Notes under the pieces: model-generated
The model's database searches: none
Told to the model about the DNA's origin: nothing
What the model saw: only the letters and a program-made list of their open reading frames with translations
Part shown: positions 1 through 12,813 of the stretch, in pieces
How the letters are laid out: the number at the start of each line of letters is the position of its first letter
How positions within the stretch are numbered: the first letter of the stretch is position 1
From: Malachius bipustulatus
Lineage: Eukaryota > Arthropoda > Insecta > Coleoptera > Melyridae
Length of the DNA: 64,000 nt
Direction of reading: 5' to 3'
NCBI GenBank assembly: GCA_910589415.1
Contig: OU342630.1
Location: 87,168,186 to 87,232,185, forward strand
Made by a program: the position numbers and the translations under genes

Positions 1-91
1 TCATTCTATTGCAAAAAAACTGCATATCTCCATCTCACTCATTTAAATAATTACGTAATTATTTAGGAAATTATCGTTTGTGAATACGGGC
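1..91. repeat. Partial short TIR element (right half) cut by window edge
   Basis: The segment ends in TTTGTGAATACGGGC and shares the phrase AAACTGCATATCTCCATC with the element at 8304-8451, so it is the right half of another copy of that non-coding repeat. No coding capacity is seen. Confidence 0.7.
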
Positions 92-646
92 ATCAGTCTA
101 TTAAGGCATTTTGGAGAATGGCGAAATGAAATGGCGAAAATGAAATCACAAATAAAGTCTGATGTATTGAAAAAATATTATTTGTCCACGATCCACGACT
201 GTTTAATTAATAATACGTTCAATTAGCATTAGTTTCCTAATGTAAGTATATCATCAACTATCATTATTCACTAGCGATTAATGGTACACTAATCACTAGT
301 GATTAATGAAATTTGTTTTCTTTTCCATAGTTACCACTATGGATTTATTTATTTATTTTATTTGCACAACAAATGACTACAAGACGTCAAATATACTATT
401 GTTGTTAGACATACAAACGTGAAAATCTTTAACGAAAATCAATTCTTTAAGCAACTTTTCCTAAAAAAGTCAAAAATATACGAGATATACAGCCTTCTAA
501 ATTTTTTAAAAGTAATATTACATCCTTGATATGAAAATTTTCAACTAATCAAACTGATTTCAATAAAAAAAAAACAATTAATATGGACAAAATGAGCTTA
601 TTTTTGCGGTATGATAAAGTTTACACTTAATTTACTTAAAAACTAT
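92..646. other. AT-rich DNA, nothing recognised
   Basis: Low-complexity AT-rich sequence. A short repeated phrase (CACTAGCGATTAATG and AATCACTAGTGATTAATG, about 270-310) is the only local structure noticed. Confidence 0.5.
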
Positions 647-1507
647 TATACAGGGTGAATTATAAAAAACGCCCCAAGCGATAACTCCGTTAATTTTGAA
701 GATATGACAAAACTTTTTGAAACAAAGTGGCGTAGTTTATCATCATCTATATGTTGAGATAAACGTCCGATCAACACAACTTCCTGTTTAACCGGAAGTA
801 ACATCAACTTCAGGTTTTTAAATAGAACACCCTGTAAAACTTTATATTTTTTAAATGTCCGAAGAAATCTAATACAGGTGGTTTTCACCATTGGAATTTA
901 GATTGAGCGGTTTATGAGTTATAAACAAGTGAAAATCGAAAATTTTCAACTTCAAAGCAGCGTAAAACTAGAACGGCTCAAGATATCTAAAAACGGTTTA
1001 CATGTCCCTATCTTAACTTTTGACATAGTATCCTACTATGTGGTTTAAATTTTAATACAGGGTGATGAAAAATCGGATAATTTTCATCACCCTGTATTAA
1101 AATTTACTCCACATATAGTGGGATAAAACATGAAAAGTTAGGATAGGGACATGTAAACCGTTTTTAGATATCTTGAGCCGTTCTAGTTCTACACTGCTTT
1201 GAAGTTGAAAATTTTCGATCTTCACTTGTTTATAACTCATAAACCGCTCAATCTAAATTCCAATGGTGAAAACCACCTGTATTAGATTTCTTCGGACATT
1301 TAAAAAATATAAAGTTTTACAGGGTGTTCTATTTAAAAACCCGAAGTTGATGTTACTTCCGGTTAAACAGGAAGTTGTGTTGATCGAGCGTTTATCTCAA
1401 CATATAGATGATGATAAACTACGCCACTTTGTTCCAAAAAGCTTTGTCATATCTTCAAAATTAACGGAATTATCGCTTGGGGCGTTTTTTATAATTCACC
1501 CTGTATA
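647..1507. mobile_element. Foldback element A with CAGGGTG ends
   Basis: The interval starts TATACAGGGTGAATTAT and ends with the complement ATAATTCACCCTGTATA. The two arms (about 647-1070 and 1083-1507) are near-complete inverted copies around a short loop near 1076. Each arm also carries an inner CAGGGTGATGA motif (1058-1068 and its complement 1084-1094). The 81- and 97-codon ORFs in the arms encode almost the same peptide on opposite strands, as the palindrome requires, and show no domain. Shared internal phrases (GTTATAAACAAGTGAAAATCG, TTTACATGTCCCTAT) link it to the elements at 11930 and 32627. It is probably a non-autonomous DNA transposon. The superfamily was not assigned. Confidence 0.85.
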
Positions 1508-1729
1508 TGAAGAATTTCGAAATTGGTATGAAATTAAAATATTGAGAAATGTTTGAAAGAGAAAGTTATGCGGAGAAAACTGCAAAAAAAATTCCAACAC
1601 CCTCTATATTTTTTTCTAAGCGTTTCCGGACATATGTTTATGGGAAATTTTATTCCTTAAAACAGGTGATCTATAAACTGGTGTAGTCCTGCTATATAAA
1701 AAATGACTCACCCTGTATACATGTCAGCT
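1508..1729. repeat. Flanking repeat ending in CACCCTGTATA
   Basis: CACCCTCTATA near 1599 and CACCCTGTATA at 1719-1729 are further copies of the terminal motif of element A. This may be a fragment of a related element, or part of a longer element of which 647-1507 is the palindromic section. Confidence 0.35.
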
Positions 1730-4700
1730 TACGAGTCATTCGTGAAGTGGATAAGAATCGAGGCAGTGAACTCTAATTCCGAGTCAGTGATGTTAGTATA
1801 ATTTTTATTGTTATCTAGTAGTATAGTATTTTTTTTGTGGTGGACAAACCGTAGCATTCTGCTAGCATGTAATGGCTATTATTCATTCTTGTGATTTATG
1901 AAACTTTTTAAGAAACTCACCCTCGCGAATAATAGGCGTGAATTTATGCTCGTTGAAATTGTCAAAGTTAAGGTTATGACCAAAATAACGTCACAAATTC
2001 AAAACTTTATATCATCGATTTTCTCTAAAATGTCCCAACAGACTTAAAGTCTAACTACAGCACCCTAAGCAGCTTTCCAATCTTCCTAACAAATGATCCA
2101 ACTAACTCTCTAAAACATTTAAGAGGAATAATATTGACCTATAATATAAGTTCTATTTTGTCCAAAGAGTTTTAAATTCTTGCCCAGGATTAATATTCGT
2201 TTATACGATTATTTATTTATTAGTTACCTGTATCTAGTGCATTTCTTCATTTACTCGATGATCATGATTCCGGGAGAGAGAAATATATGTTCCGTTATTT
2301 TTGAATGTTGAAAGACTATAAATTTCAATTACCCACTCAGTTATCATTTATCACTTATCTCATCATTCTCATTAGATATCATACATCATTGTCATCTCGT
2401 TTATAATTGGAAGCGACCATTCTATTATGAATCGCTATGCATCAGTGACATCGTATGGGGGAGACAATCATCAGTGGAAAAACATTTTTACGAAAAACCT
2501 CCGAAAGCGAAACTAATATTTGCGTTTAGACAAATTTTATTGCAATGAGAGCAATATTTACCTTATTTCTTGCGTTATATTAATTTTCGATTTTTGGTAG
2601 TTTTGATTATTTTTATACTAAATAAAAAGGACATTTAGGTAAATTATTCAAACCTGTATTACTTTAATCTTAGTAATCGTTTATGAATATTTTTTGGCAT
2701 TAAGAAAAAAATGCGCTTCCTGAAAATTTTCAGTGTTGTGGGTGCCTACTAAAAATTCAGTTCAGTTACTTTGAAAGCGTGCATTTTCTTTCGTATGTCT
2801 TTTTCTACGCGCACCAACACTCGCTTTCAAAAATGTGTTCATCCTCAGATCAGAACCACAATTTTTTGTAAAGAAAGTCAAGATCACTAATCTCATATCA
2901 CACACAATCACCGTATATGAAGTATCAAAGAAGTGTAATGTTTATATAGTAACTGGTGAAAGTAGAGTCATTTGTTTGCCGCGTCTATAAGTGAATAACA
3001 TTTATTTTTTTCAAAGTATTTTTTTCATTTAATTTAGGTAGAAGTAAATAAAATTTGATTGTTGTCTTAGGAGAACAACTCATCTGCTCCTCACCGGTTT
3101 CTTTTGGGGCCCACCACCCTCGTGCCCTCCCAATGAGATAAATCTGGTTAGGGGTTGGGGTAGAAGTTTTGAGATTTGTCGTATCGCTACTTGGTAAATC
3201 AACTTCTGTGGAGGTTTTCACCTCCTGTCGTGTTTGGTAGCACTGGATTGTTTACCTAATGATATTCACCTGTTGATCGAGGCCAAGTCGTCTGCCCGTT
3301 CGGCACGAATGAGGAGACATCTCTTTCAGAGACTGGAGCATTCGCCTAATTGGCTAAGCCGTCCCGATCCGGATAAGCCTCCAAGCTTACACTGACCGTG
3401 TCACTAGCGACGCCGTTCTAGCCGTCATAAATTTTAAATTCATTTCTTCTTCGCTGCTTTCGCCGCTCCAACTCCACCAACTTTCTAAATAGCCCTATTC
3501 TGCCCCGAAAATATTCTTGAATGACTATTTCAGTGCTTTGATTCGATATATCATTATGTTTGCAAGCTGGAGTGTAAAACGGAAGAGTGGCAATGGTAAG
3601 GTCTCCATGTCGCTATGGATATTTATTTCTCTGAAATAAGTTCAGAAATACAGTTGAGTACGTTCAGTTTTTTTTTTTTTATAAGTACGTAAATCTATGG
3701 GAAGTGGAGACATGATCAAAAAGTTTTCTAATTGACGTTGGCCATAGAAATTAATTTTTTCCATGTCTTCAAAGTTTAATATGCCAAATTCTGCATCATT
3801 ATAAGTTTTATAGATTCGATCAAAGAGATAAAAAATATTTCCAAATCCATCTCCTTATGAGAAAGCTGCCTGTTGATAGCATAATGATGCGTGTAAATTT
3901 TTCGTAAATGCGTGTAGATTTGGTTATTCACGCTAAACGGAACTGACGATTATGGCCATGTCCCTTGATTTAGATAAAATTTTGTTTAAGTATACAGACC
4001 CGTTAAGGGGACATTTTAAAATTATATTCATAATGTACAGAGTGTCCCAAATTTATCATTGCTCGATCGGGAAGTGGTTCTCGATCACGAGATCCGGAAG
4101 AGGAGAGATCGTTAAGACAATGCTTACTAATCGTCTTAAAATTTACTTGCCTAGTATTCCTCGATTTAAGTATCCCAAAGTACGTCTAGACAACAATTCT
4201 GTTAGACTTAATTACGTCGCTCCCCTGTCTCATAGTCATACTCGTTTAGGAGAACGTCATTTAACTCAGCGATATGAACGTGTTAGTTGCTTTGTGAAAA
4301 TGAATGTTTTGGATACAGGGTTCTAAAATTTATCGTCTTTGAATGCTGCATCCCTCAGTTCTCAAACTTTTGAATTCAATATAAAAGCGGCGGCTACCGT
4401 CCAAGATACTTTGCAAGCCGACATTTATACTCGACATTTAAATGCTTTTAGACACCAAAGAAATGTCGATATATAAAAAATATGATCGATCATTGCTGCA
4501 ATGGTCGGTGCTCTTTAGAAATGCAACAAATTATGCCGCTAGCTAGTGAGAACCAAAATAGTTGAGCAGTAACTCCTCAGATCATGCGGAGCTTTAAATC
4601 CTTAAAAATATAAGTCATCATATCTATTTAATGTATCATAACATAACATAATAAACATAATAAAATCTTTAGGAACATTGACAACAAATCATTTTAGGAC

Positions 4701-5552
4701 ATTCCTTTATATGAATTTTTTCACCTATTAATGAATAATTCACTTATTAAAATCAGTGAGTAAACTTATAATAAGTTTTTTTTTAATATCAAAAGCATTT
4801 CTTTCAAACTGTGTAAAGGAGAAATCACTTCTCGCTCGTGAATATACATCATTAGATTTTTTATTCCTTATGCTTCCCTAGCTGATTAAAAAAAAAATAT
4901 AGCAAAGGAACACTAAATGGTATTTATAGTGGGTAATTATAATTATCATATTCATTAAATGCTTTTCTTTACTTTAACTCAAGTTCCATAGCTTTGTTTT
5001 TTGGTACTAAAATCTTGGACTTATTTAGGTCTAGCACATTGTCCTGATCACAGCAACGCCGGTTGGTAGCGGCTAAATTGCCCCGACCTTATTCTTTCTG
5101 GTGAGAGTCAGTTTAATACTCTTAATGGCGGCCCCTTTTCCTCATTCTTTTAGTGTGCTAAATTACTGCTATTCAATTTTCCAGCACTACAACCATTTCG
5201 TTCTTTGCCGTCCCGTTTCTATTTTGCTGCCTTATCTGCTACTGCTAGTTCCTGTTAATGAAATCTTCTTGTCTCACTAAAGTAGATCTATTTAGGTGTT
5301 TGGCTTGCTTTCTAAACTACGACCAGGCTAATCATGATCTTTCATTTCTATAATTTTACGTGCCTTACAATGAAAATAATGTTTATTAAAGGAAATCTGC
5401 AGGAAGTTGAATTTTTTTTTCTTTTTTTTTTGGTCATGATATCTTAGGCTGATATTCGTAGGTTTGGTTGAAAATTATTTATATTTTAAAAGAGCTGCTA
5501 GAAACGAGCTAAAAGTTTTCTGGTTATGGATGTTGTAATGTACATTTTGTAC
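1730..5552. other. No gene recognised
   Basis: Mostly AT-rich DNA. About 3060-3440 is richer in GC, but neither strand gives a recognisable protein. A 124-codon ORF at 3952-4326 (+) has no recognisable domain. It contains TACAGAGTGTCCCAAATTTA, which resembles a mobile-element end, so it is probably not a gene. Confidence 0.45.
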
Positions 5553-6163
5553 TTACTGGCTAAATGCCAGCGACCCGTAGACAACCGCGTTGCGCGCGTC
5601 GCATAAGTGAGTGATGGTGGCTTTTAGTTCGGTCAGTCGACGGCGGTGCAAACGCACCCGGCTGGAGCCCTCGAGTTTCGTCGACCTCGATTGTCGAATT
5701 TCGATCCTGTACGCCGATACCTGAGATCCTACTTTTAATTGTGGAATTCTTTTCTCTCCTGGAATCGCGAAAGGAAGACCGTCTCCGCCAAACACCTGTC
5801 GCAAATAATTCACCTAATGGCGTCTGGAATTTACCGTTCAAATATCAGAAACATCATCCACGTTTTTGACTTGCTTTTTCCTACGGAAGCACGTTTTTCG
5901 TACCGGAGCTCATTCTTTTCGTACCGAAGCACCTTGTTAGTACCTGAGATCATTTTTCCGACTGGACAAACCTTTTCTTCGTACCGAAGCGCACCAGATC
6001 CATTGGCACACACTTGTAGTACTGCCGGAGCTGCCGAATTTACCACCGTAGCAGCTAACTTACTAGCCTCCGAACCTGTGCAGTCCCCCCGGCTGAAACC
6101 CTCCATCTTCCAGCGGGAGAGAATCACCGAAGATAAGTGCCCTCGCTGATCGATTTTTATCAA
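5553..6163. other. GC-richer island with ORFs on both strands, unidentified
   Basis: Composition rises well above the flanks. Minus-strand ORFs (5553-5813, 5560-5841, 5831-6163) and a plus-strand ORF (5739-6149, 136 codons) overlap, and none shows a domain I recognise. Near-repeats of TTCGTACCGAAGC occur at about 5893-5995, giving a periodic F-x-Y-R-S pattern in the plus frame. On the minus strand a GTAAGT-like donor lies at the low-coordinate edge (about 5555). It could be a promoter or UTR region, or part of a mobile element. A protein-coding role is unproven. Confidence 0.3.
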
Positions 6164-7883
6164 ACCAATTCATTCGGCTGAACTGCACGCTCTTGTTTTA
6201 CTATTACCTGTTAACCATGCTCAAGAGTTTCATGTGATAACTACTGTGATTTTTTTTAATAAAGAGTACCTTGTTCTGCTGACCCGCTTGTTATTTGTGG
6301 ACCCTCTTAGACTGACAGCTCAATCCACGACCCTTGTTGTCTTTTATTTGTCTCATGCTCTCAACGGTTATTTTTCCCTTCTAGGGTAAAATAATTAGTT
6401 TCAATGTCTTTATATAAGAGTATTAGTTATTTATGAAACAAGTGCATAAAGTGGTGCATACCTACTTTTTTCACGACTGGGAAATTTGACCGCAGGCGAG
6501 TGCGTCAATCCTAGAAGTGAAAAAAAGGCGCTTTATGCATAATGTTGCATACAAAATTTTATCTACGAATGTGGGGCACAGTGTGGGTGGACTATGGACG
6601 GGAGATCTGTACCTTACCGATAGTGCGTTCGCTGATCTAATATTTTTCAAAAATAAAATGTACAAGTCGTTCAACTGGTTTTATGAAACTAAAATTATTT
6701 CTAACAATAGACATATCGAACAATAGATACGTCTGCCGATCTGAGAATAAACTTTGATGTCTCGCATTACGTTTCTTGCGCCGTCATGTTCAATTGTTTT
6801 TGAATGCGATTTCGTGATTGGCCTATTCAAATCAATCGATACATTTCAGGTTATGACTAGCGTGAAATGCGTTGGGCAAGTTTTTAAATGCAACCTTAAA
6901 TACATTGCTGAAATTATTCGATGTTTCCATGTGACGTCATCGATGCTTCCGTTGAATGCGAATTCTCGATGAATTTATGATGAATAATTATTGTAATAAA
7001 CAACGAAACCTAACCCCTTTTTATTTGTTGTTTGACATTCACAAATAAATAAAAAGGTCCTGTCTTCTGCAGGCGTCGGTGCAATTATTAAAACTATAAT
7101 ACAAAAATTGATTGCTCAGAATCCAAATAGTCATCAACATACATGCAGTCATTGAATGGAACAGGAGATCGGCCAGTTATGGACAGTTTACCATGTTTCA
7201 TTTCAGAGACAAGATTCTGTAATAACACATTAATAAATTACTTAATTAAAAATACAATAATGTACAATCTGTTATTGACTTCCAAGATTGACTTACTTGT
7301 ATGGCCGTTCTGCTAAGTCTAAAATGTGACTTGAAATCACCATCAGAATAGCGGCAAACGATTTTTGCTATATAATTGTTAATTTTATATGTTTAAGTAT
7401 ATCTACATTTATTCAAATTTAAGAAAAATAATAGGTCATCTTCGCTGTCTGTCTCTTCAGAAGATGATGGAGCTATGCCAAACCAACTTTTTAACTAATA
7501 AATACTCCATTTTTAATTTCTTGTGATTAAAAAAGTGTAAATGTCAAAATTTTCCAAATGTAACCTAACATAATTGACATTCATCAAGAATCCAGCGGAT
7601 TCATCGATCTCCAAGACCGATGGATCTGCTGGAGATAGATTGTTTCCAGCGCCGAAATAAAAAACTGGAACATTGCGGTGAATTAACGAACGGACTGCTG
7701 GGAGAACTGCTTAATGCGCATAGGCAATCGATGGATTTAAAAACTTGCCCGTTAAATAATGAACCGCTACGACACTTTATTTCACTCTTTTTTACTTTAT
7801 CCACTCTTCATGATCATCATAATATTGTATGAAGTAAGAATAATGTAAAAAAGTGAAAAATTACTCGTAGATAAAGTAGTTGA
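6164..7883. other. No gene recognised
   Basis: AT-rich sequence. AATAAA near 6260 follows the GC-rich island but cannot be tied to a transcript. Short ORFs at 6471-6674 and 6517-6726, and at 7601-7804 and 7620-7832, lie opposite one another and have no recognisable content. Confidence 0.4.
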
Positions 7884-7983
7884 GTGGATAATAAGGTCTT
7901 TGAAACACGCGCGAGGTTTCGATCTCGACGGCGAAGCCGGAGTGCTCGAAATAGAACGAGTGTTTTTAAGACCCGATATCCAC
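7884..7983. repeat. 100-bp palindromic element
   Basis: It starts GTGGATAATAAGGTCTT and ends AAGACCCGATATCCAC, imperfect inverted copies. The inner CGAGGTTTCGATCTCG segment is answered by CTCGAAATAGAACGAG. The left half recurs at about 31571-31615. It is a short non-coding hairpin repeat. Confidence 0.7.
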
Positions 7984-8303
7984 GATTATTTTACGATAGT
8001 TTTATTATTGGTACATTTTGAAATCATAAATAATTGTTGAATATTTTAATTAAAATCTGATGTTTTAATTGATACTACTGATTAGAACAATAATAAATAA
8101 AAAGCTGACATAAGGCATTTTTGTTAACCTACACGTTTCTCTGTTCATACGTTGATGTTGCTCATTGTAACTTTGTGTTTTAATTAACTTTAATTACAGC
8201 TGGAATTCTGCAGCAGCTAGACAGGCGTGTATTTAGATGAACATGATGAATCTTTGAAATCCATTTCTAACCATAAAACCGAAGCAAGAATTCTAGATTT
8301 TAC

Positions 8304-8451
8304 GCCCGTATTCACAAACGATAATTTCCTAACTAATTACTAATCAATCAATACCCATCTCACTCTAACTCATAAAAACTGCATATCTCCATCCCATTTA
8401 TTTAATTATTTTCGAGATATTACAGGACAGAAACGCTTTGTGAATACGGGC
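8304..8451. mobile_element. Short TIR element (GCCCGTATTCACAAA ends)
   Basis: The left end GCCCGTATTCACAAACG and the right end CGCTTTGTGAATACGGGC are inverted repeats, giving an element of 148 bp. It shares body sequence with window bases 1-91. A similar terminal pair bounds 34743-34917. It is MITE-like and non-coding. Confidence 0.75.
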
Positions 8452-10532
8452 ATTAGTCTTACTTATTTAGTATGCACCATAACGGGATTCTGCAGTTGCC
8501 AGATCCTCAAGATGTATGTGTACATGTAGTTATTATGTTTTAGGTTCTCAAAGAATTTTAAACTCGTTTTTTAAAAAACATGCATTTAGGCAGCTTGTTA
8601 AATATGATCTCGGGCTGTATTGCTTTGTTTGAAGTCTTGCTGTTTGTGTATTCATTTACAAAACAAAGATTACAGCGAACGTTTAATTTTTTCCAAATAA
8701 AGTTAGTGAAATTCATATTTTTTATTCCATCTGTAATTTTGTGGATTCCGTTTAGAAATAAAAACCACTTACTGGCAATAAAGCTATCATTTTCTATCCG
8801 AATGGCTCTGACATACAATCAATTTGCCGTACTACAGCACAGGAACGCAAACGGGATAAGTGCGGTGACCAGTGTTGTTAATCAAGGGAATGTTCGTCAA
8901 AAGGTCAATATGAATCCAATTTCGCAATGATCCCTTTTCGGCGACCGCACATAGTAGTCATCAGCCTACCGACTTCAAAAGGAAGGCTTTTTAGGCCATG
9001 TTTGGGCCTATTAAATTTCAAATTGCCTCCGATCCCTTTAAAGATTTAATAAATGTTAAAACCGAGCTGCCCCTCCTTTTCTGACCGCATTACACTCAAG
9101 GAAATAGCAGTCCTGAATTTGCTTTGAACTCCAGGCATAATTAATATAAAACGTGTTTGATGGGTTGAATATCCTATTTTTAGTGCTAACTTTACTGCTA
9201 GAGGCTAGAGTCTTTACCGTAAATTCTGTACGTAAAAAATAATATTTTTGTGTGTCTTTCAAGGTATATTTTTGTATGATATTGAACTGGAACATTTACC
9301 AATGATTATTATTCCATAATATCGACTGAGTTTTCATCATTTCACAGTTTTTAGATTGCATTTACTGAAACGTTCTGAGGATCTATTCTCTCTCGAACAA
9401 TAATTGCACAGAAGTAAATAAATACAATAGATGCTTTCAAATGGGAAAATGCTCCGAAATTTGATGGATCTCTCATTGTAGGTGTCGAAGTAGAAATAAA
9501 TAATGAAATAATATAACTTTTTTATGATTGCTAACCGATTTTCATTAAGTACCTAAATTGCTTGTTGACATTCATTATTTGCATTACATCAGGTTTTTCT
9601 GTTTTAATTGAGACAGATGAGTTTATTGGTAGTTTTCTTGCTCTACAGAGACCTATTTTGCTTCCACCAGATCACGGTTGAATATGGCTTTCACTATTTC
9701 ATAACATATTACTTCCTGAAAATTTTTATGGAAATTAGTTTTTCCATTGCTTACAGAATTTATCATTTTGTAAGACTTTATAGACCAGCAACCAGCAAGC
9801 GAATATAAAGATACATTTTTTTATGAGCAAAAAATGTCTCTACAAAGTCCCTCATTAATTCTTGCTTTCTCATTACGCTTTCTTTTCTCATTGCTTGCTC
9901 ATTGTTATCGAAAAATGTATTCCTATACTCTCCATGGTACAAAAAATACAAAAGAGATAATAAGATGGTACCTACGTGAAGACTTTATTTGCACAAATTA
10001 CATGAACGTGAAAACTGACCTTTAGGCTAATTTATGTCAATTTCAGAATTTTTTTTTAGTTCAGTCATAATTTACGGTAATTTTATTATTATTTTTTTAC
10101 TAAAATTGATATAATATAGAGAGAAGATCAAACAAAACGCTGAAAAATTACAAGTTTAAAGGGGAACCATTATTTATGGAATGTTTATAAGTCTGGAAAA
10201 AAAGTGGCACATCAAATTAAAGCCTCTTGAATCTACAATCATTATGTTAACATGGAAGATTTGATTGATATTCTGGAATATAGGAGGTTGGACATCCAAA
10301 AACATTTTTGTAATTTACATTGCATGCACGTGATTGTGGATAGTGGCTAAAAAGTAAGTATAGCACTCAAGACCAAATTACAAATTTGGAAAACCGTGGC
10401 TCTTACATAAAAAGATGAAGTGAAAGTTCCTTGTTTTGCAAAAATTTTAAAATATATTTTTTTTCTTTTTAAAAAGGTTTTTATACAAAACTTTTTTACT
10501 GTAAGCACCATACCGCATTATCTTTATGTCGT
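8452..10532. other. No gene recognised
   Basis: The longest frame is a 116-codon + ORF at 8580-8930, with a hydrophobic stretch but no recognisable family. It lies opposite an 86-codon frame. The remaining sequence is AT-rich without structure I could assign. Confidence 0.4.
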
Positions 10533-10710
10533 GTGATCAACAAAATTTTTCATCAACTAATGCCTTGGAAGAGAGAGATAGCTATTGCAGTCATGTCTGA
10601 GCTCATTGCACCTGAGCACACCTACCAATAGTTTACATTTTATCTGACAGACTGGCAGACATGCTTCATTTTTTCCAAGGCACTAGTTGATGAAAAATTT
10701 TGTGGATCAC
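10533..10710. repeat. Short TIR element with 35-bp ends
   Basis: The ends are inverted repeats of about 35 bp with few mismatches. The left starts GTGATCAACAAAATTTTTCA and the right ends TGAAAAATTTTGTGGATCAC. The interior of about 110 bp is non-coding. Confidence 0.75.
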
Positions 10711-10750
10711 CCGATACAATAGAACGAGAAAACTTTCTCAGCCATGAAAA

Positions 10751-11292
10751 TTTTTTTATAATAATGTTTGCCTCTAATACAAATATCTCCATATAAAGGT
10801 AAAATAAAAGGCAGCCATACCAGGTGTTGCATCGGAAGACCGTCCCTGGGAAATCCCGTGCAAATTTTAATACCCTCTCATATTATCTCTCCGATTAATT
10901 TTAGAGCAAAATTGTACCAGACTTTTTTGAAGGACCTTGTATGATGCACTCACGCGCAAAATATACGAATAAATTTCATTCAACGAATTAAGCGATATTT
11001 TGAAAAACATTTTCTGAAACAGCATTTTATTTTTCAAAATATCGCTTAATTCGCTGAATGAACATTATTGATATTTTGCGCGTGAGTCCATCATACAAGG
11101 CCCTTCAAAAAAGTGTTATTCATTTTATCTCTAAAATGAATCGGGGAAATAATATTACGGTTTATTAAAAGTGGCATGGGATTTCCTAAGGACGGTCCGC
11201 CGATACAAAACACGCGGTATGGCTGCGCCATTATTAGTTTCCTATGGAGAGAGAATTTGTTATACTAGAGGCAAACATTATTATAAAAAAAA
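10751..11292. mobile_element. 540-bp foldback element
   Basis: The arms (about 10751-11010 and 11038-11292) are inverted copies. The outer ends are TTATAATAATGTTTGCCTCTA and its complement, and the inner ends are AAAATATCGCTTAATTCG and its complement. The loop is only about 30 bp. Matching landmarks are TTGTATGATG and CATCATACAAGG, and GGACGGTC and GACCGTCC. No protein is encoded. Confidence 0.8.
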
Positions 11293-11929
11293 ATTGGAAT
11301 GTCATATAACATTATTTGTTAAATAAAACGAATTTTATTATACCAATTTTTATGAGTCGTTAAACGTACATTTTAAAGATAGAGTGTAGTTTTCCATTTT
11401 CGAAATACTCAAAAAACTGTTCGTCCACAATAACAACCACCACACTATAGCGACCAGCTTCATCCCGTATGTACCCCCAGGGATATTATGCGTGATATAT
11501 TCCATACTAAGCCAAACAAATAGCAGGAATTTTCAACTTTTAATTTCCGCCCGGCTAACGACTTTACTTTATACCTGTCTTGGGGGGATCGTGGCAGAAA
11601 TCACGCGTCGTATGCAGTTCTGCCGGAGGCTATTTCGGCGGCAGGCATTAGGCCTAAGCACCGCGCCTCCGAGCATCAATCTTCCCTCAGCTGCCCGAAG
11701 TTCCGGTTTCATTACTGGAGAGATCCGTCTTCTGGCTCGGCCCGGATCAACCTCATTGTCTTCTTCTGTGCTTGTTCCTCCGCCTCCGATTGTCCGTAAG
11801 CCGTCTCACCGATGGAGCTAGAAGGTCACTTCGTTTAATGTCAATTATTATTAACAGGCAATAAGAGAAAAATTAGCACATTTTAATTCCTTTTTGATTT
11901 TCGTAATGATAATTATAATTTTGGAAACT
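11293..11929. other. GC-richer stretch, no gene recognised
   Basis: About 11570-11820 is GC-rich inside AT-rich flanks, and a 109-codon + ORF (11492-11821) runs through it. The peptide is rich in S, P and R with no known domain. A conserved non-coding element or a UTR is as likely as coding sequence. Confidence 0.3.
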
Positions 11930-12813
11930 ATACAGGGTGTCCCAGCTTATTCGAAGCGGTCTCTGTAGGCCAAACGATTGATTTTTTCCAAAAATTTTTT
12001 GCAAATTCAAGTACAGGATCACAATGGCCATAATTTAAAATTATTTTGGAGTATACAGAGTGTCCCATATGACAGTGGCATATCAAAGGTATGTTTTTTT
12101 AAATGGAATGCTCCTATGTTATTGCATTTTTAGATTGTCTGAGAAGAGAAAATAAGATTTACTTTTACAGTTGGTGTTTAAATTCAGAAGTTTTTGAGTT
12201 ATAAACAAGTGAAAATCGTCATTTTTCAAGTTCAAGCCCCTGTACAACGAAAACGGCTAAAGATAGAGTAAAACGGCTTACATGTCCCTATTTTAACTTT
12301 CCATGTACTATCCTATGGTATAGAAACATTTGTACTTTCTTTGATTTTTTTATTTGTCGACGCGTGGAGAAATCTCAGAATTTTTCAAATTTTTTATCAC
12401 CCTGTATAAACATTTGATCTATATCATTGGATAGTACATGAAAAAGTAAAATAGGGACATGTAAGCCGTTTTTCTCTATCTTCAGCCGTTTTCGTTGTAC
12501 AGGGCTTTGAACTTGAAAAATGACGATTTTCACTTGTTTATAACTCAAAAACTTCTGAATTTAAACACCAACTGTAAAAGTAAATCTTATTTTCTCTTCT
12601 CAGACAATCTAAAAATGCAATAACATAGGAGCATTCCATTTAAAAAAACATAACTTTGATATGCCACTGTCATATGGGACACTCTGTATACTCCAAAATA
12701 ATTTTAAATTATGGCCATTGTGATCCTATACTTGAATTTTCAAAAAGTTTTTTGGAAAAAATCCATCGTTTGGCCTACAGAGACCGCTTCGAATAAGCTG
12801 GGAGACCCTGTAT
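11930..12813. mobile_element. Foldback element B (CAGGGTGTCCCAGC ends)
   Basis: The left end TACAGGGTGTCCCAGCTTAT and the right end ATAAGCTGGGAGACCCTGTA begin arms of over 400 bp that are inverted copies meeting near 12370. Inside, ACTTGTTTATAACTC and ACATGTAAGCCGTTTT pair with their complements. It is highly similar over its full length to 32627-33506, and its core resembles that of element A. No credible protein is encoded. Confidence 0.88.

Noticed and set aside
646..1556. Two ORFs starting with the same peptide (MVKTTCIRFL) on opposite strands
   Set aside because: They are the two arms of one palindrome, the ends coincide with the transposon termini, and no domain is visible. Not genes.
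3952..4326. 124-codon + ORF
   Set aside because: No domain seen, and it includes a CAGAGTGTCCC transposon-like end. Length alone is weak evidence.
8580..8930. 116-codon ORF with a hydrophobic segment
   Set aside because: Hydrophobic runs are expected by chance in T-rich DNA. No family, splice or start-context support.
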